Both the position numbers and the translations under genes were made by a program. Source: Spirochaetia bacterium (GTDB lineage Bacteria > Spirochaetota > Spirochaetia > Treponematales > Breznakiellaceae). From it: a stretch of 11,607 nt of DNA. Below the pieces are notes generated by a model that did no database searches, had not been told where the DNA came from, and saw only the letters and a program-made list of their open reading frames with translations. Location of the stretch: positions 1-11,607 of the forward strand of contig BNUW01000075.1 of the NCBI GenBank assembly GCA_025997655.1, written 5' to 3'. Below, one piece after another: positions 1 to 5,225 of this stretch; position 1 is the stretch's first letter; every line of letters starts with the position of its first letter.

Positions 1-539
1 GACAGGGGACTTTCCGCCAGGCACAGCCGGTGCAGTTCCATTGCCGCATCCATATCCTCCGGGACGGGAGGGCGGATGCGGAAGTCCTCCTGCACAAGGT
101 CCCCGGTTTCCTCCGGTTCCTCACCGATACGTTCCAAGCCCCACTTTTCCCGCAGGGCATTGTACCAGAGGATCACCGCCCGTTTCATTTCCTGATCCTT
201 GTAGGCAAACCAGAGTTTTTCCGCCTCCGGATGCTGAGAGAGGGTATCTTTAAAAGCCCGGAACACCCCCTTCCCCCGGTTCAGGGCGGCGCTGAGTTTG
301 GTCCGTACCAGCTTATTTTTAAACCCCGCCGCAAACTGTTCCATCAGGTTGAACCCGTCGGAGGAATCCCAGTCGGGAAGGCCGATGAACCGGTCATCGT
401 CCTCCACATCATCTTCGTAATGCATATCCTCTTCAGTAACCACTACCCCTTCGACGGTGTCCAGGAAAAAAAACCCATCCTGGTTTTCCATGGTAAAGAC
501 GATATCATCAATCAAAGCTTCGGTAAGTTCAAATTGCAT
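1..539 (-). CDS. UPF0158 family protein fused to a GNAT-like domain (partial, C-terminus outside window)
   Basis: The minus-strand frame from ATG at 539 stays open to base 1, giving 179 codons without a stop, so the C-terminus is missing. Residues 1-135 look like UPF0158 (Pfam UPF0158 type, function unknown). There is an acidic stretch near 37-49, then LPDWDSSDGFNLMEQFA (54-70), then a helical part with NRGKGVFRAFKDTL (88-101) and a tryptophan-rich end (LWFAYKD, ILWYNALREKWG). After an acidic linker, residues 152-179 (DFRIRPPVPEDMDAAMELH) resemble the first strand and helix of GNAT acetyltransferases, so a fusion is likely. The start lies 2 bases past the phosphofructokinase stop, with GGGGG inside the last codons of that gene as ribosome binding site, so the two genes are probably co-transcribed and translationally coupled. 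The UPF0158 call is fairly firm. The GNAT part is inferred from only 28 residues. Confidence 0.8.
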   Translation of the reverse strand, partial: MQFELTEALIDDIVFTMENQDGFFFLDTVEGVVVTEEDMHYEDDVEDDDRFIGLPDWDSSDGFNLMEQFAAGFKNKLVRTKLSAALNRGKGVFRAFKDTLSQHPEAEKLWFAYKDQEMKRAVILWYNALREKWGLERIGEEPEETGDLVQEDFRIRPPVPEDMDAAMELHRLCLAESPL

Positions 540-541
540 CC

Positions 542-1636
542 TTATACCCCCATACAAGTTCCCACTGCCATAGCCGTATCTATCATGTAGTGATCCTGCG
601 GCACGGTTTTAACCTTTCCCGCAGGGACGCTGAGATCCACCGCGCCGATCCTGTCTCCCTGGAGGGCGACCATTTTGCCGTAGTCACCTTTGGCCAGCAG
701 ATTCGCGGCGGCGGTACCCAGGCTGGTAGCCAGGACCCGGTCCGAGGCGGTGGGGATACCCCCCCGCTGCGTATAGCCCAGGACCGTAGCCCGGGTCTCC
801 AGCCCCGTTTCCGCCTCAATCTCCCGGGTCAGCCGATAGGCGACGGAGGGCGCCCCCGCCTCTGCCCGGTACTTCTTCCGCTCTTTTTTTTCCATTGCCG
901 CTTCCTCCACCGACAGAGCCCCCTCGGCCACCGCCACAATGGAAAAGCTCCTGCCGCTTGCGGTCCGTTTTTCCAGATGCCGGGCAATGGCCTTAATATC
1001 ATAGGGGATTTCCGGGATGAGGATGATGTCCCCCCCGCCGGCTACCCCCGCATACAGGGCCAGCCAGCCTGCCTTATGCCCCATAAGTTCAATGATCATC
1101 ACCCGGCTGTGGCTCTGGGCGGTGGAATGGAGCCGGTCGATGGCCTCGGTGGCGATGGACAGGGCGGAGTGGAAGCCGAAGGTGCGGTCGGTCCCCATGA
1201 TGTCGTTGTCGATGGTTTTGGGGAGCCCCAGCACGTTCAGCCCCTCACGGGAGAGGAGGTAGCCCGTGGTATTGGTACCGTTCCCTCCCAGCACCACCAG
1301 GCAGTCCAGCTTGAGCTTCTGATAAGTTGCCTTAATGGCCGCCACCTTATCTTCCCCGATATCGTTGGTTTCCTCCCGGGCCCGGGCTTTGAAGGGCTTC
1401 TCCCGGCTGGTCCCCAGGATGGTCCCCCCCCGGGTGAGTATCCCGCTAAAGTCATCCGGCCGCAGTATCCGGCAGTCCCCGTCAATGAGCCCCCGGTAGC
1501 CGTCGGCGATACCCACAACGCTCATGCCATACCGGTCATGAGCAGCCCGGCACACCCCCCGGATGGCGGCGTTCAAGCCGGGGCAATCCCCCCCGGCGGT
1601 AAGAATCCCGAATGTCTTTGCGCCGCTTCCTGCCAT
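542..1636 (-). CDS. pfkA: 6-phosphofructokinase, group III-like (ATP- or PPi-dependent)
   Basis: Phosphorylates fructose 6-phosphate to fructose 1,6-bisphosphate, the committing step of glycolysis, in the cytosol. The 364-residue product has the family motifs in order: GGDCPGLNAAIRGV (15-28, phosphoryl-donor loop), GGNGT (117-121), PKTIDNDI (139-146, with the catalytic Asp), MGHKAGW (185-191, sugar phosphate site), PEIPYD (208-213) and GYTQRGG (287-293). The GGNGT motif has Gly where PPi enzymes usually have Asp, which points to ATP. The Lys in PKTIDND is shared with PPi enzymes, and Asn replaces the usual Mg-binding Asp, so the donor cannot be settled by eye. ATG at 1636 is preferred because AAGG plus a G run precedes it and the fold begins at KTFGILTAGG. 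A TTG at 1699 in the same frame would add 21 unconserved residues and overlap the promoter. It is the first gene of a unit with the UPF0158 gene downstream. Confidence 0.92.
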   Translation of the reverse strand: MAGSGAKTFGILTAGGDCPGLNAAIRGVCRAAHDRYGMSVVGIADGYRGLIDGDCRILRPDDFSGILTRGGTILGTSREKPFKARAREETNDIGEDKVAAIKATYQKLKLDCLVVLGGNGTNTTGYLLSREGLNVLGLPKTIDNDIMGTDRTFGFHSALSIATEAIDRLHSTAQSHSRVMIIELMGHKAGWLALYAGVAGGGDIILIPEIPYDIKAIARHLEKRTASGRSFSIVAVAEGALSVEEAAMEKKERKKYRAEAGAPSVAYRLTREIEAETGLETRATVLGYTQRGGIPTASDRVLATSLGTAAANLLAKGDYGKMVALQGDRIGAVDLSVPAGKVKTVPQDHYMIDTAMAVGTCMGV

Positions 1637-1637
1637 G

Positions 1638-1650
1638 CCCCCCCCCTTGT
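1638..1650 (-). promoter_or_regulatory. Ribosome binding site with a nine-G homopolymer before pfkA
   Basis: On the minus strand the start codon is preceded by ACAAGGGGGGGGGC. The AAGG core is an acceptable Shine-Dalgarno, but the run of nine identical G is unusual. Homopolymer runs of this length are prone to slippage, and a length change here would alter the spacing between the AAGG core and the start codon. Confidence 0.55.
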
Positions 1651-1660
1651 ATTCACCCGC

Positions 1661-1696
1661 AAACCGGCCGATATATATTGTATTATGAGCCGGTTT
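1661..1696. promoter_or_regulatory. 8-bp inverted repeat spanning the pfkA -10 region (possible operator)
   Basis: AAACCGGC at 1661-1668 and GCCGGTTT at 1689-1696 are perfect reverse complements separated by 20 AT-rich bases that contain the predicted -10 hexamer of pfkA. The geometry fits a dimeric regulator site or a small leader hairpin. No regulator is identified. Confidence 0.4.
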
Positions 1697-1706
1697 CAAA
1701 ATGCAA
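1677..1706 (-). promoter_or_regulatory. Putative sigma-70-type promoter of pfkA
   Basis: On the minus strand TTGCAT (1706-1701) is followed after 18 bases by TACAAT (1682-1677), leaving a leader of roughly 35 bases before ATG 1636. An alternative pair is TTGAAA (1699-1694), 16 bases, TATATA (1677-1672). It was found by eye and rests on motif match and position only. Confidence 0.45.
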
Positions 1707-1711
1707 GATAT

Positions 1712-1798
1712 ACCACGGACCTCACGGACAACACGGACAACACGGACAAAGGAAAGGATAAGAAAGCAGGAGTCCGTGGCGTCAGTGAGGTCTGTGGT
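1712..1798. repeat. Palindromic dispersed repeat, copy 1 (complete)
   Basis: The outer arms ACCACGGACCTCAC (1712-1725) and GTGAGGTCTGTGGT (1785-1798) are reverse complements except for one G-T position. Inside are three perfect tandem copies of CACGGACAA (1723-1749). The third copy starts an inner inverted repeat, CACGGAC (1741-1747) with GTCCGTG (1772-1778), around a purine-rich loop. The 38 bases 1741-1778 match 11570-11607 with two differences, so this is a dispersed family. It fills the gap between pfkA and the NlpC/P60-like gene and ends 10 bases before that start codon. It resembles REP/MITE-like intergenic repeats; no transposase is visible and mobility is not shown. Confidence 0.8.
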
Positions 1799-1808
1799 TT
1801 AGGCTGAT

Positions 1809-2903
1809 ATGGGAAGACGGATTGCGTTTGTATATGCCCTATACCTCCTGATTACCTTCGCCCCCGGTGCGGACGAGGAAACCGAGCGGAACTTGAAGGC
1901 CTTTGCGGATCCCGCCAAGGTCTGGGGGCGCGGTGTTGAGGGGGTTATCGAAGAGGCCTACCGGCAATGCTTTAAGACCTACATTCTGAACGGCAAGGTG
2001 ATGAACCTCCGCATGCCCTTTGCCCAGAACAACGAGCGGGATCAGCTTTCGGACAAGTCCTGGGAGTTCATTGGGGGCGGCAAGGCGGACCCCGGCTCTC
2101 TCTGGAAGAACATCACCGAAACCCTGGACAGTGACGATTTTCAAGCCTATACGGAAACCCTGGGGGAGGGCAAGGAAAAGGTGATGATCCTTGATATTCC
2201 CACCAAGACCTGGACCTACTCCCGGGATCTTTTCGACATCGCCCGGATGAAGGCCGGCGCCTACCGGGGTCTGCCCCACCGCCCCTACGTCCTCGTAGAC
2301 GGTGAGGGCATCAGCGAGACCGATGTGTACAATTACCTCTATTGCATAGGCTGGACGGGCATGGACTGTTCCGGCTTTGTCTGGCACACCCTTTCCCATG
2401 TAGCCAAAACGGGCGGCATAGACCTGGGCCGAACCCTGCGCAAGGTCATCGGCGGCAAGGGGGATGCTGCCTATTATGTAGGCACCTGGTTCTTCGCCTC
2501 CCGCAGCAAGGAAATAATCGCCGTAAAGGACGAGATCCGCAACATACGCCCTGCGGATGTCCTCCTGTTCCGGGGCGCCAACGGCGGCATGGTCCACTCT
2601 GCGGTGATCCAGTCGGTGGACCTCAGGGCGGGTCTTATCCGCTACCTCCAAAGCACCGACGAAGCGCCCCTGGCGGAACGGGGTGTCCACGAATCCCTCA
2701 TCTACTTCAACCCCGCCCGCCCCGCGACAAGCCTCTCCGACCCCTCACTGGTTTGGAGCCAGTCCCGGTACCCCCCCTTCCCCGGCGAGCAAGCCTCGGC
2801 CTTCTCCGACGATGGCGAACGGTACCGGGCTTTTGGCGGGGGTAAGGTGGTGCGGCTCCGGGCGCTGGCGGCGCCCATACAGAAGATTAACCAAAGGCGT
2901 TAG
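1809..2903 (+). CDS. Secreted NlpC/P60-like cysteine peptidase (putative peptidoglycan hydrolase)
   Basis: The 364-residue protein begins with MGRR and a hydrophobic stretch (5-18, IAFVYALYLLITFA) followed by PGADEE, a likely Sec signal peptide, so it probably acts in the periplasm or at the surface. The recognisable domain is C-terminal. MDCSGFVWHTL (185-195) carries the nucleophile Cys187 in the DCSG motif of NlpC/P60 and related papain-fold enzymes. RPADVLLFR (247-255) and MVHSAVIQ (261-268) carry the matching His263. The third catalytic residue is not clear. Residues 25-160 match nothing I recognise. Family members usually cut peptide stems of peptidoglycan, but the substrate here is inferred. 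The only ribosome-binding candidate is AGG at 1801-1803, five bases before the ATG and directly after the palindromic repeat. slyD follows 52 bases downstream without a clear terminator between. Confidence 0.75.
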   Translation: MGRRIAFVYALYLLITFAPGADEETERNLKAFADPAKVWGRGVEGVIEEAYRQCFKTYILNGKVMNLRMPFAQNNERDQLSDKSWEFIGGGKADPGSLWKNITETLDSDDFQAYTETLGEGKEKVMILDIPTKTWTYSRDLFDIARMKAGAYRGLPHRPYVLVDGEGISETDVYNYLYCIGWTGMDCSGFVWHTLSHVAKTGGIDLGRTLRKVIGGKGDAAYYVGTWFFASRSKEIIAVKDEIRNIRPADVLLFRGANGGMVHSAVIQSVDLRAGLIRYLQSTDEAPLAERGVHESLIYFNPARPATSLSDPSLVWSQSRYPPFPGEQASAFSDDGERYRAFGGGKVVRLRALAAPIQKINQRR

Positions 2904-2955
2904 CGCCTCGGCGGTAGTCTCTGTACAACCGCCCCCTAATATGATATAAATAATC

Positions 2956-3486
2956 ATGAATATAACCAAAGATCGGGTGGTTAGTATCAACTACACCCTT
3001 ACCAATGACCAAAATCAGGTACTCGACAGCACCGGCGACGGGCCTGCAGCGGAGCCCTTTCTCTATCTCCATGGTCACCAAAACATCGTCCCCGGCCTGG
3101 AACGCGCCCTGGAGGGCAAGGAAGCAGGGGATAGCTTCAAGATCAGCGTAAGCGCCGCCGACGCCTACGGGGAGCGGAACGACAAATTCATCACCACCGT
3201 CCCCCTGGACCGTTTCAGCGGGGCCGACAAGGTCGAAGAGGGTATGCAGTTCCACGCGGAAACCCCGGAGGGTGAACTCCAAATGATCACCGTAACCAAG
3301 GTCGATGGGAAGAATGTCACCATTGACGCCAACCACCCCATGGCAGGGCAAAACCTTAACTTCGCGGTGTCTGTGGTAGATGTTCGGGAAGCGAATGAGG
3401 AAGAACTACAGCACGGCCACGTCCACTCCCATAGCCACGAGGGTTGTGACGAAGGGGACTGCGCAGACTGCCACGATTGCGGCTAG
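2956..3486 (+). CDS. slyD: FKBP-type peptidyl-prolyl cis-trans isomerase, SlyD-like, with metal-binding tail
   Basis: Catalyses cis-trans isomerisation of prolyl bonds and acts as a cytosolic folding helper. The 176-residue product has the SlyD layout. The N-terminal FKBP part contains FLYLHGHQNIVPGLERALEG (35-54). An insert-in-flap domain lies at roughly 70-125 (AYGERNDKF, GMQFHAETPEG), then the FKBP fold closes with NHPMAGQNLNFAVSVVDV (126-143). The tail 153-176 is rich in His and Cys (H153, 155, 157, 159, 161, 173; C164, 169, 172, 175), as in SlyD proteins that bind nickel and other metals. There is no signal peptide. The start codon lacks a visible Shine-Dalgarno and is preceded by an AT-rich stretch, unlike most genes here. 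A 134-base structured element begins 15 bases after the stop. SlyD aids nickel insertion into NiFe hydrogenases, but the hydrogenase here is [FeFe], so the proximity need not be functional. Confidence 0.9.
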   Translation: MNITKDRVVSINYTLTNDQNQVLDSTGDGPAAEPFLYLHGHQNIVPGLERALEGKEAGDSFKISVSAADAYGERNDKFITTVPLDRFSGADKVEEGMQFHAETPEGELQMITVTKVDGKNVTIDANHPMAGQNLNFAVSVVDVREANEEELQHGHVHSHSHEGCDEGDCADCHDCG

Positions 3487-3501
3487 GGTTGTCGGCAAAG
3501 C

Positions 3502-3635
3502 CGGGAGGGGAGGGGCATGCCGGGCGCTCATGCTAGCCGGGGAGTCTGCTCCCTGAGCCCGGCCCCAGGGGGCCTCATGGTCTCAGTACGCAGGGAAACC
3601 GGATGCATTCGGCCCGGCATGCCCCTCCCCTCCCG
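3502..3635 (+). ncRNA. Long structured hairpin element, copy A, downstream of slyD
   Basis: The ends 3502-3525 and 3612-3635 are perfect reverse complements over 24 bp. Inside, nested short helices continue: ATGC/GCAT (3530-3533 with 3605-3608), CCGG/CCGG (3537-3540 with 3599-3602), CTGC/GCAG (3546-3549 with 3590-3593), CTGAG/CTCAG (3553-3557 with 3582-3586). The tip is GGCCC-CAGG-GGGCC (3561-3574). A homologous element of near-identical length lies at 3718-3853 on the other strand. The two share the core from CTGC to GCAG, including the internal loop TCC/TAC. The spacer between the copies (3636-3717) is AT-richer, with no gene seen. No T run follows, so it is not a classic intrinsic terminator. 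It could be a 3'-UTR RNA element, a small RNA or a MITE-like DNA palindrome; transcription is inferred. Confidence 0.65.
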
Positions 3636-3717
3636 CTGCGTCGCCATTAAATCGCTAACATAAGGGGAAAGAGGATAAATACAAACATAAAGGTATGCGC
3701 TATAAGGGATGTGAATC

Positions 3718-3853
3718 GGGTCGGGGAGGGGCGGTCACGGCTGCGGGCATATGGAGCTCTCTGCGTACGGAGACCTATTCTGGCCCCCTGGGGCCGGGCT
3801 CCGGGAGCAGGTTCCTCCATCCGCCCGCAGATGGGGACGCCCCTCCCCGACCC
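3718..3853 (-). ncRNA. Long structured hairpin element, copy B, downstream of the TPR gene
   Basis: The ends 3718-3733 and 3838-3853 are perfect 16-bp reverse complements. Further inside pair CTGCGGGC/GCCCGCAG (3741-3748 with 3823-3830), ATGGAG/CTCCAT (3750-3755 with 3815-3820), CTGC/GCAG (3761-3764 with 3807-3810) and CGGAG/CTCCG (3768-3772 with 3799-3803). Read on the minus strand it aligns with copy A. It has the same tip GGCCCCAGGGGGCC, the same TCC/TAC internal loop and the same helix order, but different helix sequences. CTGAG/CTCAG of copy A becomes CGGAG/CTCCG here, a compensatory change. It starts 3 bases after the stop of the TPR gene in that gene's direction. Function unknown. Confidence 0.65.
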
Positions 3854-3856
3854 AGT

Positions 3857-4549
3857 TTACGTACTGGCCCTCCGGGAGCGTTCCAGCCCTTCGGTGGCTT
3901 CCCGGTAGTTGGGGTTGAGCCGGAGGGCGCGCTGGTAGGCCTCCATTGCCGGCTTGAATTCCCGCACCTCTTCCCGCACCGAACCCAGCCGGTACCACCA
4001 GAGGGCGGACCCCGGTTCCAGGCGGACCGCCGTGGTGTAGGCTATGTCGGCCCGGTGGAATTTTTTCTGGAACCGGAAGATCTCACCGATGAAGAAATAG
4101 GCCACGGAACTGCGCTCTCCCTGGGGTATGGCATTGACGTATCGTTGCATAGAGCGCAGGGAATCCTCGTAGCGGTTGAGGTAGAAGTAGGCTTCACCCA
4201 TGGTTTCGATGATACGGTACTCCGCGTTATTGACCGCAAGCCCTCTTTGGCCCCAGGTAATCACCTCGGCGTACTTCTTTTGGCGCTGGAGAGCCCAGGT
4301 CAGGACCGTATAGGAATCCATGTTCGACGCATTTTGGGCGATCTCATCCCGGCAAATCCTGACCGCCTCGTCGTAGTACTGGTTTGCCTCGGCTATGCGG
4401 TCCCGGGATTCCAGGTCCCGGCCTATACGGTAGCTCCGCAGAGCATCCGGGCGGGTAGTATTTTGGGAAAAAACCGGCGTGGCGCCCAGGAGAAGGAGCA
4501 ACAGAAACTGGCTAAAAAGGGCCTTTCGTTCTATTCTATATAATTGCAT
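3857..4549 (-). CDS. Secreted tetratricopeptide-repeat protein
   Basis: The product has 230 residues from ATG at 4549. MQLYRIERK is followed by a strong hydrophobic core FLLLLLLGA (15-23) and VFS-QN, a likely signal peptidase I site near residue 28. There is no lipobox Cys, so the mature protein is probably periplasmic. The rest is about five TPR-like helical pairs, for example the segments around YYDEAVRICRDEI, VITWGQRGLAVN, YEDSLRSMQRYV, FHRADIAYTTAVRLEP and FKPAMEAYQRALRLNPNY. TPR arrays bind partner proteins; the partner is unknown. Proteins of this kind are common in treponemes. A TTG at 4567 in the same frame would add six residues but overlaps the GAGGA that serves the ATG, so the ATG is preferred. 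The gene is convergent with slyD and divergent from the hydrogenase operon. Confidence 0.82.
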   Translation of the reverse strand: MQLYRIERKALFSQFLLLLLLGATPVFSQNTTRPDALRSYRIGRDLESRDRIAEANQYYDEAVRICRDEIAQNASNMDSYTVLTWALQRQKKYAEVITWGQRGLAVNNAEYRIIETMGEAYFYLNRYEDSLRSMQRYVNAIPQGERSSVAYFFIGEIFRFQKKFHRADIAYTTAVRLEPGSALWWYRLGSVREEVREFKPAMEAYQRALRLNPNYREATEGLERSRRAST

Positions 4550-4570
4550 CGTGTCAATATTCCTCAATAA

Positions 4571-4599
4571 AGTATCGGCGGAAACAGCAATCCGGGCAA
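4571..4599 (-). promoter_or_regulatory. Putative promoter of the TPR gene
   Basis: On the minus strand TTGCCC (4599-4594), 17 bases, then GATACT (4576-4571), placed about 20 bases before ATG 4549. Both hexamers are moderate matches to the sigma-70 consensus. Confidence 0.35.
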
Positions 4600-4618
4600 G
4601 GGTTCTTAAAAATTTTCC

Positions 4619-4647
4619 TTGACATCGAAAGAAAACACCCCCATACT
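4619..4647 (+). promoter_or_regulatory. Putative sigma-70-type promoter of the hydCBA operon
   Basis: A perfect -35 hexamer TTGACA (4619-4624), a 17-base spacer and CATACT (4642-4647), with AT-rich sequence just upstream. This leaves a leader of about 60 bases before hydC. No clear operator for a redox regulator was seen in the leader. Confidence 0.6.
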
Positions 4648-4715
4648 GGTTTGGTACGCGGGAATCAATTACATGGTATCATGGAATTTAATGTTTTTAC
4701 ACTGAGGAGGTACGT

Positions 4716-5216
4716 ATGTCTGGATGTAGCGGACATGGGGGCGAAGAGAAGGTTACCTTTCCCAAGGAACTTGTCTCTTTTATCGATGAATGGAAGGTCA
4801 AACAAGGGAGTTTGATCATGATCTTGCACAAGACCCAGGAGACCTTTGGGTTTGTGCCGCGGTCTGCCGCAGAGCAAATCTCGCAGATGACCGGGATTCA
4901 CCTGGCGAAGATCTATGGGGTGATATCATTTTATCACTTCTTTAAGACCACCAAGCCCGGCAAGAACAAGGTTTCGGTATGCTTGGGTACGGCTTGTTAC
5001 CTGAAGGGCGGCGGGGATCATATCGAATCGGCCCGCGAATTCCTGAAGATAGCGCCGGATGAGGTGACGTCAGATGGGCTCTTTAGCGTGGAAGAAGTCC
5101 GTTGCGTCGGTTGCTGCGGTTTGGCCCCGGTTATGACGGTCGGGCCCGACACCTACGGTAAGTTAACCAAGCAGCAGCTTCCCGAAATCTTCGAAAAATA
5201 CAGAGCAAGAGGCTAA
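4716..5216 (+). CDS. hydC: Bifurcating [FeFe]-hydrogenase subunit HydC (NuoE/HndA-like [2Fe-2S] protein)
   Basis: Small electron-transfer subunit of the trimeric NAD- and ferredoxin-linked hydrogenase. Its [2Fe-2S] cluster sits next to the flavin subunit in the cytosolic complex. The 166-residue length is close to the usual 160 or so. The N-terminal helical part (11-80) contains MILHKTQETFGFVP and HLAKIYGVISFYHFF, typical of NuoE. The thioredoxin-like domain carries the four cluster ligands as CLGTAC (C89, C94) and CVGCC (C130, C134). An early Cys4 in MSGCSGHGG is extra. GAGGAGG at 4704-4710, five bases before the ATG, fixes the start. The gene is first in the operon and hydB begins 9 bases after its stop. 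The same fold occurs in complex I and formate dehydrogenases; the assignment to hydrogenase rests on the neighbours. Confidence 0.93.
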   Translation: MSGCSGHGGEEKVTFPKELVSFIDEWKVKQGSLIMILHKTQETFGFVPRSAAEQISQMTGIHLAKIYGVISFYHFFKTTKPGKNKVSVCLGTACYLKGGGDHIESAREFLKIAPDEVTSDGLFSVEEVRCVGCCGLAPVMTVGPDTYGKLTKQQLPEIFEKYRARG

Positions 5217-5225
5217 GGGGGAGAT

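Noticed and set aside
1723..1749. Three 9-bp tandem units considered as a CRISPR or iteron array
   Set aside because: The units are contiguous without spacers, far too short for CRISPR repeats, and part of a larger palindrome that recurs at the window end. No cas or replication gene is nearby.
590..1807. Long plus-strand open frame (405 codons) opposite pfkA
   Set aside because: The opposite strand encodes a phosphofructokinase with all family motifs. This frame is a GC-rich shadow with low-complexity Pro/Gly/His content and runs through the palindromic repeat.
1839..2690. Minus-strand open frame opposite the NlpC/P60-like gene
   Set aside because: The plus-strand product has a signal peptide and catalytic Cys/His motifs, while the minus-strand frame has none.
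2895..2933. Small inverted repeats after the NlpC/P60-like gene (GGCG/CGCC at 2897-2906 and GGCGGT/ACCGCC at 2910-2933)
   Set aside because: Stems are only 4 and 6 bp with no T run, too weak to call a terminator in GC-rich sequence.
3695..4543. Plus-strand open frame opposite the TPR gene
   Set aside because: It runs through structured copy B and the antisense of a clear signal peptide and TPR array, and its translation shows no domain.
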